A stretch of 64,000 nucleotides of DNA from assembly GCA_029256105.1 (NCBI GenBank), contig JAQSYO010000004.1:62001-126000 (forward strand), written 5' to 3'. How positions within the stretch are numbered: the first letter of the stretch is position 1; each line of letters starts with the position of its first letter. Of the stretch, positions 59,487 to 64,000 are shown piece after piece. The DNA is from Herbinix sp. Lineage in GTDB: Bacteria > Bacillota > Clostridia > Lachnospirales > Lachnospiraceae. Position numbers and translations under genes: made by a program. The notes below the pieces were generated by a model, which worked only from the letters and a program-made list of their open reading frames with translations, searched no databases and was not told the origin of the DNA.

Positions 59487-60938
59487 CTATATAATACTTT
59501 CTTTACGTATCAGTTTTGATAAACCATTTGCAAAGAACAAAAGTATAACACTGATTATCGATTTTAACATGCCCACAACCGTTGCTAGTGCTATATTGGA
59601 AGTACCTCCGGTACCAAGACCCAAGGTGTATACATATAAATCAAGAACTTCAATTGTTGATTTATTAGCCGCATTCTTAAAAACATAATACTGTTCCATT
59701 CCGTTATTTAAAATACCGGCAATCGCAAGCATCAAGAGAACAAAATATGTTGGTAATAAGCCCGGCACTGTGATATACCACATACGCTTAAAACGTCCGG
59801 CACCATCAACGGTTGCTGCTTCATATAATTGTTGGTCAATTCCACTAATGGCTGCAAGGTATATAATTGCGCCCCATCCCAGACCTTTCCAGATCCCCCA
59901 TGCAAGCATTTTAGCCCAGATATTGTTACCGTCCAGTAGAAAATTTATGCCGGTATCGATGATTCCCATGTCAATTAAAAGCCTGTTCACCAAACCATCT
60001 GTTGCAAATATCGCAAAGCCAAACGCATAGACAAGTACCCAACTTATAAAGTTTGGTATTGTAGTAATCGTCTGAACCACCTTTCGGTATCTCTTCACCT
60101 TTATCTCCGAAAGAAATATTGCGAAGGCCATAGACATCCATGAAGTAGCAATTCCAAGTCCACTCATTGCTAAGGTGTTCTTCATAACTCGGACAATATC
60201 ATTTCTGGAAGACGAATTTTGAAAAAGATATGTAAACCACTTAAAACCAACAAAAGTATCGCTGTTAAGATCTCGTCCCGGCTTATAGTTAAATAATCCA
60301 TACCTCCATCCCCATAACGGAAGGTATGCAAAGATAAAACTTAAAACAATAAAGGGAAGCATAAGTAAAAACAAAAAATATTTTTGTTTCATCTCGTATT
60401 TTGCATCCTTAGGTGGCTTATCCAGGAACAAAAATGTGACCAATGCAACGATTGCACATATAATCAGTAGCACAAGCAGTATCGGTAATCCGAAGGGTAT
60501 ACTGGGCTCAACCTTTTTTAAATTGCTGCTCATCGTAAATGAGTTGTAAGCAGAAAAGATTCCTGCTAAGGAACCGGCACCGATTAAGCTACAAAGGAAG
60601 ATGATTAAGGTACTTACTTTCTTAAGTTTAATCTCTCCGAGTGTCAGACAACCTGCAATACCAGATAGTACGATGCAAATACCGGCAATTAGGGAAGAGC
60701 GACTTAACGCGATTACTGCCGAACTAGAAACCCAATCCTTAGCCATAGCTCTTTTAAATCCTGACGCTAATGTAGTATAGGAAAACCCCGCAGTAAAAAA
60801 GGAGATATTTTTATTAACTAAGTCACTGATCTTGGCAGGATTAAGAAAAGGCAGGAACATACTTATAACAACAAATGCGACTAATATGCGAACAATTATT
60901 AGTAACGTATTTACTTGTGAAGCTCTTGTATTATGCAT
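59487..60938 (-). CDS. Oligosaccharide ABC transporter permease, LplB/YteP type with N-terminal extension
   Basis: Permease of 483 residues. The usual permease domain starts near residue 180 (KQKYFLFLLMLPFIVLSFIF) and contains LPLWGWRYGLFNYKPG and the EAA loop QLYEAATVDGAGRFKRMWYI. Ahead of it are some 175 residues with about four more hydrophobic helices and a long outer loop, not present in the roughly 300-residue LplB/YteP proteins. AAGGAG lies eight bases before the ATG at 60938. It is first in the transporter unit, after a 108-base gap that holds direct repeats. Confidence 0.9.
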   Translation of the reverse strand: MHNTRASQVNTLLIIVRILVAFVVISMFLPFLNPAKISDLVNKNISFFTAGFSYTTLASGFKRAMAKDWVSSSAVIALSRSSLIAGICIVLSGIAGCLTLGEIKLKKVSTLIIFLCSLIGAGSLAGIFSAYNSFTMSSNLKKVEPSIPFGLPILLVLLIICAIVALVTFLFLDKPPKDAKYEMKQKYFLFLLMLPFIVLSFIFAYLPLWGWRYGLFNYKPGRDLNSDTFVGFKWFTYLFQNSSSRNDIVRVMKNTLAMSGLGIATSWMSMAFAIFLSEIKVKRYRKVVQTITTIPNFISWVLVYAFGFAIFATDGLVNRLLIDMGIIDTGINFLLDGNNIWAKMLAWGIWKGLGWGAIIYLAAISGIDQQLYEAATVDGAGRFKRMWYITVPGLLPTYFVLLMLAIAGILNNGMEQYYVFKNAANKSTIEVLDLYVYTLGLGTGGTSNIALATVVGMLKSIISVILLFFANGLSKLIRKESII

Positions 60939-61002
60939 TATGCACACTCCTTTAGCATTGTAATCTTTAAATATATTTTACCTATATATTACAGAAGATA
61001 AT

Positions 61003-61032
61003 ACCCTAATATATTGATATAAAACACCCTAA
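61003..61032 (-). promoter_or_regulatory. Direct repeats upstream of the transporter genes
   Basis: TTAGGGT occurs twice (61032-61026 and 61009-61003 on the minus strand), 23 bases apart, each inside ATTAGGGTxTT. A poor -35/-10 (TTAGGG, 17 bases, TATAGG) could begin at the second copy. Two direct sites about two turns apart next to a weak promoter fit binding by an AraC-type activator such as the response regulator encoded beside it. Confidence 0.5.
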
Positions 61033-61046
61033 TTTTTAGATTAAAA

Positions 61047-62564
61047 CTATTTGTGCTTATATTCTTTCGGGCTGATTCCAACGTTCTTTTTGAATTTAGA
61101 ATAGAAATAATCGATGTTACTGTAACCAACCTGTTTCGATACCTGATATACCTTCAAATTAGATTCTAATAATAACCTTTTTGCATTCTCTATTCGAATT
61201 GTATCAAGAACATTATTAAAGCTCTCTCCCATCTCCTTCTTAAATACCTTGCCTAGGTAAGCGCTATTATAATTAAATATTTTCGCTATCCCCTCCAGCT
61301 TTAAATCCTGATCGTAATTTTTCTCTATATATGCAATCATACGTTTAACAACTACATCCGTTGTGGAGGCTCCGATACAGAGAGTCGCTTTTTCACAATA
61401 GTCAGCCACCATTTCCAATAAGCCCTCAAGACTTTCCACACGCTTAATCCCATCGATAAACTTCTCAAAATTCGGGAAATTCTCCTTTTTGCTCTCATAT
61501 CGGCGTTGCAATACACTGTGAAGTAAAACCATATTATGAATTACTAAAACCTTAACCTCCGATTCCTTCATCAACTCATTTTTGTAACTATGATTTAATT
61601 CCTTCATTGTCAGATGGATGGCATCCACATCACCGATTTCTATAAGGCTGCAGAGGCGGTCCATAAAATTGTTAGCTGAATTGATTCCGATTTGGTTTAA
61701 AATCTCAATATTCACAGAATCACTGTCCTTATATAAGAATTCATATTCGGACAAAAGCTTCGCGCATTCATAGGAAAAGCTCAAATCCTCCCAATAGGCA
61801 ACATTATGGCTGATTGCTATGAAAAAGCCTTCTCCAAAAGTTCGCTTTACCCGTTCGTTATTCTTAACCAAGATTGTTAGAAGCTCTTGATAAGAGCGTC
61901 CTTTGCAGATTAAAACCAATTTATCATCCACTATGATCTTATCAACATGTACCAAATCCTTATAAATAAGCTCCTCACGTTCCTTCGCCCTATTTGAATC
62001 ATTTTCTAGATAGGTTGACTTCGTACTTAATATCGCTGTGCAAAAGGAATGATAATTAAAATCCATTCCATAAAGCTTAATCTCCTTACGTAAAGTATCT
62101 TTATCTGCTGAATGCATTAACAGGCGATATAATACCTCCTGTCTTGCCTTTAATTCGCTTAAGGTATAATAGTCATCCAGATTTTTCTTGGCATCCAATT
62201 CTTCAAGTACCTCTTGAACGTTGTTTAAAAGTTCATCCTCATCAATTGGTTTCAATAGATACGCCCGTACGCCTAGCGAAATTGCAGATTTCGCAAAATC
62301 AAAATCTGAATATCCGGTCAGAATAATAAACTTGCCCTCAAAACCTGCTTTTTTTGCTTCTCTTATAAGATCAATACCACTCATTCCCGGCATTTTTACA
62401 TCAACAAGGACAAGGTCCGGTGAATAATCAAGTACTTTTCTTAAGCCGTCCTTACCATCCATACCTTCTGCACATAGCTCAAAATTATAATTTCCCCATG
62501 GAATTAGCTGCTTAATTCCTGCTCTAACCACCGGTTCATCATCAATTATCATTAATTGATACAT
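61047..62564 (-). CDS. Response regulator with AraC-type output, YesN-like
   Basis: A 505-residue regulator. The receiver domain has LMIIDDEPVVRAGIKQ, the phosphorylated Asp55 in LVLVDVKMPGMSG, and KP in LKPIDEDELL. A middle region of about 250 residues is typical of YesN. The C-terminal AraC helix-turn-helix pair reads LEGIAKIFNYNSAYLGKVF and VYQVSKQVGYSNIDYFYSKF. The ATG at 62564 has AAAGGAG five bases upstream. It follows the sensor kinase after 21 bases. It should activate the adjoining transporter and hydrolase genes. Confidence 0.95.
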   Translation of the reverse strand: MYQLMIIDDEPVVRAGIKQLIPWGNYNFELCAEGMDGKDGLRKVLDYSPDLVLVDVKMPGMSGIDLIREAKKAGFEGKFIILTGYSDFDFAKSAISLGVRAYLLKPIDEDELLNNVQEVLEELDAKKNLDDYYTLSELKARQEVLYRLLMHSADKDTLRKEIKLYGMDFNYHSFCTAILSTKSTYLENDSNRAKEREELIYKDLVHVDKIIVDDKLVLICKGRSYQELLTILVKNNERVKRTFGEGFFIAISHNVAYWEDLSFSYECAKLLSEYEFLYKDSDSVNIEILNQIGINSANNFMDRLCSLIEIGDVDAIHLTMKELNHSYKNELMKESEVKVLVIHNMVLLHSVLQRRYESKKENFPNFEKFIDGIKRVESLEGLLEMVADYCEKATLCIGASTTDVVVKRMIAYIEKNYDQDLKLEGIAKIFNYNSAYLGKVFKKEMGESFNNVLDTIRIENAKRLLLESNLKVYQVSKQVGYSNIDYFYSKFKKNVGISPKEYKHK

Positions 62565-62585
62565 ACCTGCTCCTTTCAAAGGAAT

Positions 62586-63677
62586 TTACTGTCTGATATC
62601 TTCTGGTATTTCTATCGTAACCATAGTGCCCTTATTTTCTTCACTTTTAATCGATATGCCGTATTCTTCGCCATATAGTAGTTTAATTCTTTGATTTACA
62701 TTACTAAGTCCGATATTACTGCGGTTCAGCATCTTGAAATCATTCAGGCTCTCCTTGATTTCCTCTAGTTTATCTCTCGACATACCAATTCCATCATCAA
62801 TTACCTCAATTACCAGATGGTCCTTATTACTTACGATTATCTGGATTTGACCCTCACCTTCCTTTGTCTCCAGTCCATGGATAAAGGCATTTTCGACCAC
62901 CGGTTGGATAATCAATGGCATAATTTTTAAATCTTCGATATTACCTCTCTGATCAATTTGATAATGGATTCGGTCCCCAAACCGGTATTGCTGTATCTTC
63001 AAGTAATACTCCACAAGCTCCAGCTCGGATTTTAAGGTAACCAACTTATCTCCAACCTGAATATTTCTGCGCATGATCTTAGCAAGCATTTTAACCAGCT
63101 CTTCAATGTCGGTCTCTCCATTACAGCGAGCTTTCATGCGGATTGTCTCCAATGTGTTATACAAAAAGTGAGGATTGATTTGACTAGCAAGCATTTTGAA
63201 TTCTACATCCTTTTGCCTGCTATTTAGCTTTTCCTTTTGCATCTGCTCCTCATATACCGTTGTAATTAACTTCTGGATACTATCCATCATAATATGTAGA
63301 TCATCATATAATTCACTAATTTCGTCTGTTTCCTCAGATTTCGTGGCAATCATAAAATCACCTGCAGCTGCCTTATGGAGTTGTTCTTTAAATTCATTCA
63401 ACCGTTTGATAAAATAGCTGGAAAATACAGCGATTAATATTAATGAGAGGATAATACTTCCTGTTATCATCAGTATACTGATGATATTCTGCGCTTTTAA
63501 TAGTTGTTCCATATCACCCTTGCTCGACTGATATATCAGCGCCTTTTGTGTGCTATAACTTAAGTAGCTAAATAGAAGCAGCATCGGTATGATTTGGCAG
63601 AAGATATAGATAATGAAAATACGTTTCACTAATTTAGTTCTATTCGCATTATTGATTAAATCCTTTAACCGTTCCAT
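62586..63677 (-). CDS. Sensor histidine kinase, YesM-like, with almost no sensor domain
   Basis: A 363-residue membrane kinase. Two helices (about 17-40 and 65-90) enclose only some 25 outer residues, whereas YesM-type kinases usually have a 200- to 250-residue extracellular domain. A HAMP segment follows (~90-140), then the His kinase box MLASQINPHFLYNTLETIR (His170), the N box IIQPVVENAFIHGLE and the G boxes EVIDDGIGMS and NIGLSNVNQRI. The catalytic part is intact. It lies 38 bases after the GH95 gene. Signal sensing may be through the membrane, the binding protein or the cytosol. Confidence 0.94.
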   Translation of the reverse strand: MERLKDLINNANRTKLVKRIFIIYIFCQIIPMLLLFSYLSYSTQKALIYQSSKGDMEQLLKAQNIISILMITGSIILSLILIAVFSSYFIKRLNEFKEQLHKAAAGDFMIATKSEETDEISELYDDLHIMMDSIQKLITTVYEEQMQKEKLNSRQKDVEFKMLASQINPHFLYNTLETIRMKARCNGETDIEELVKMLAKIMRRNIQVGDKLVTLKSELELVEYYLKIQQYRFGDRIHYQIDQRGNIEDLKIMPLIIQPVVENAFIHGLETKEGEGQIQIIVSNKDHLVIEVIDDGIGMSRDKLEEIKESLNDFKMLNRSNIGLSNVNQRIKLLYGEEYGISIKSEENKGTMVTIEIPEDIRQ

Positions 63678-63715
63678 TTTCGATCCTCATATTTTCTGTA
63701 TGAATTTTATAGTGA

Positions 63716-64000
63716 CTAATCTACTGTAACTAAGTAGATACGATCCTTAAGCATGTGGAAAATCAATTTATTACCCTCCATATGATAATCTACTTCATTA
63801 CCCCAACTATCACGAATACAATAATTCTGATAGACCGCTTTCATAACACAGTTACGATCTGTTACGGATAATATTCTTGCCTTTACAAGCTTATTATTCG
63901 TCCATTCCATATCTACTGTAAATCCGCCTCTCGCTCTCATTCCGGTCACCTTGCCATTCTTCCAGCCACTCGGTAATGCCGGCAAGAAATTAAGTTCTTC
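63716..64000 (-). CDS. C-terminal end of a GH95-type alpha-L-fucosidase (partial)
   Basis: The last 94 codons of a gene entering from the right edge. [20 protein letters not shown] followed by [20 protein letters not shown] is the C-terminal beta-domain typical of GH95 (1,2-alpha-L-fucosidase / alpha-L-galactosidase). The catalytic domain is outside the window. It lies 38 bases upstream of the sensor kinase in the same direction, so it belongs to the same locus and fits a role on fucosylated xyloglucan. Related (alpha/alpha)6-barrel families end similarly, so the family is likely but not proven. Confidence 0.75.
   Translation of the reverse strand, partial: EELNFLPALPSGWKNGKVTGMRARGGFTVDMEWTNNKLVKARILSVTDRNCVMKAVYQNYCIRDSWGNEVDYHMEGNKLIFHMLKDRIYLVTVD

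Overview
The window is AT-rich, densely coded, mostly operonic DNA with strong GGAGG-type ribosome binding sites, intrinsic terminators, a T-box leader and a fluoride riboswitch. Together with the gene set (two V-type ATPases, phosphoketolase, YesM/YesN-type two-component pair, LplB/LplC-type sugar ABC transporter, GH31 and GH95 glycosidases) this points to an anaerobic, plant-polysaccharide-using Clostridia, most like Lachnospiraceae of the Clostridium phytofermentans kind. That placement is inference; no rRNA or tRNA gene is visible.

Layout. 1-5596 (minus): most of a V-type ATPase operon in the order G/H-I-K-E-C-F-A, running off the left edge inside subunit A. 5675-6987: spacer with a decayed LacI-family regulator. 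7052-15993 (plus): a second, complete V-type ATPase operon, G-C-I-K-F-E-A-B-D, diverging from the first. The two proteolipids differ: the first keeps all the Na+-ligand residues of the Enterococcus hirae NtpK type, the second does not. 16.5-21 kb: a YbdG-like MscS channel with a tandem-repeat tail and a Ca2+-type P-type ATPase. 21-24.6 kb: a TetR-controlled ABC exporter with two permeases, then msrA. 24.6-28.6 kb: glycerate kinase, GntP-type permease and CdaR-type regulator. 28.8-33.7 kb: a CPA2 antiporter under a fluoride riboswitch, phosphoketolase, and a MerR/TipA-type regulator. 34-35.8 kb: an EAL-CBS-GGDEF c-di-GMP protein.

35.9-44.2 kb (minus): a whole tryptophan operon, trpE-G-D-C-F-B-A, behind a T-box with a UGG specifier, with a second divergent trpD paralog as the last gene. 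44.3-54 kb (plus and minus): small housekeeping and accessory genes: MpsC/DUF2294, purE, a DUF4914 P-loop protein coupled to an uncharacterised permease, DUF1801, VOC, rhodanese, radical SAM and AraM-type glycerol-1-phosphate dehydrogenase. 54-64 kb (minus): a sugar-oligomer locus, reading GH95 (partial), sensor kinase, AraC-type response regulator, two ABC permeases, solute-binding lipoprotein (apparently frameshifted near its C-terminus) and GH31 alpha-xylosidase. A fucosidase-type plus an alpha-xylosidase suggests import and trimming of xyloglucan oligosaccharides.

The most unusual points are the paired V-ATPases with unlike ion sites, the extra trpD with altered substrate-loop residues, the fluoride switch on a CPA2 antiporter rather than on CrcB/Fluc, the DUF4914-permease pair, the frameshifted binding protein, and several long palindromes and hairpin clusters between genes.
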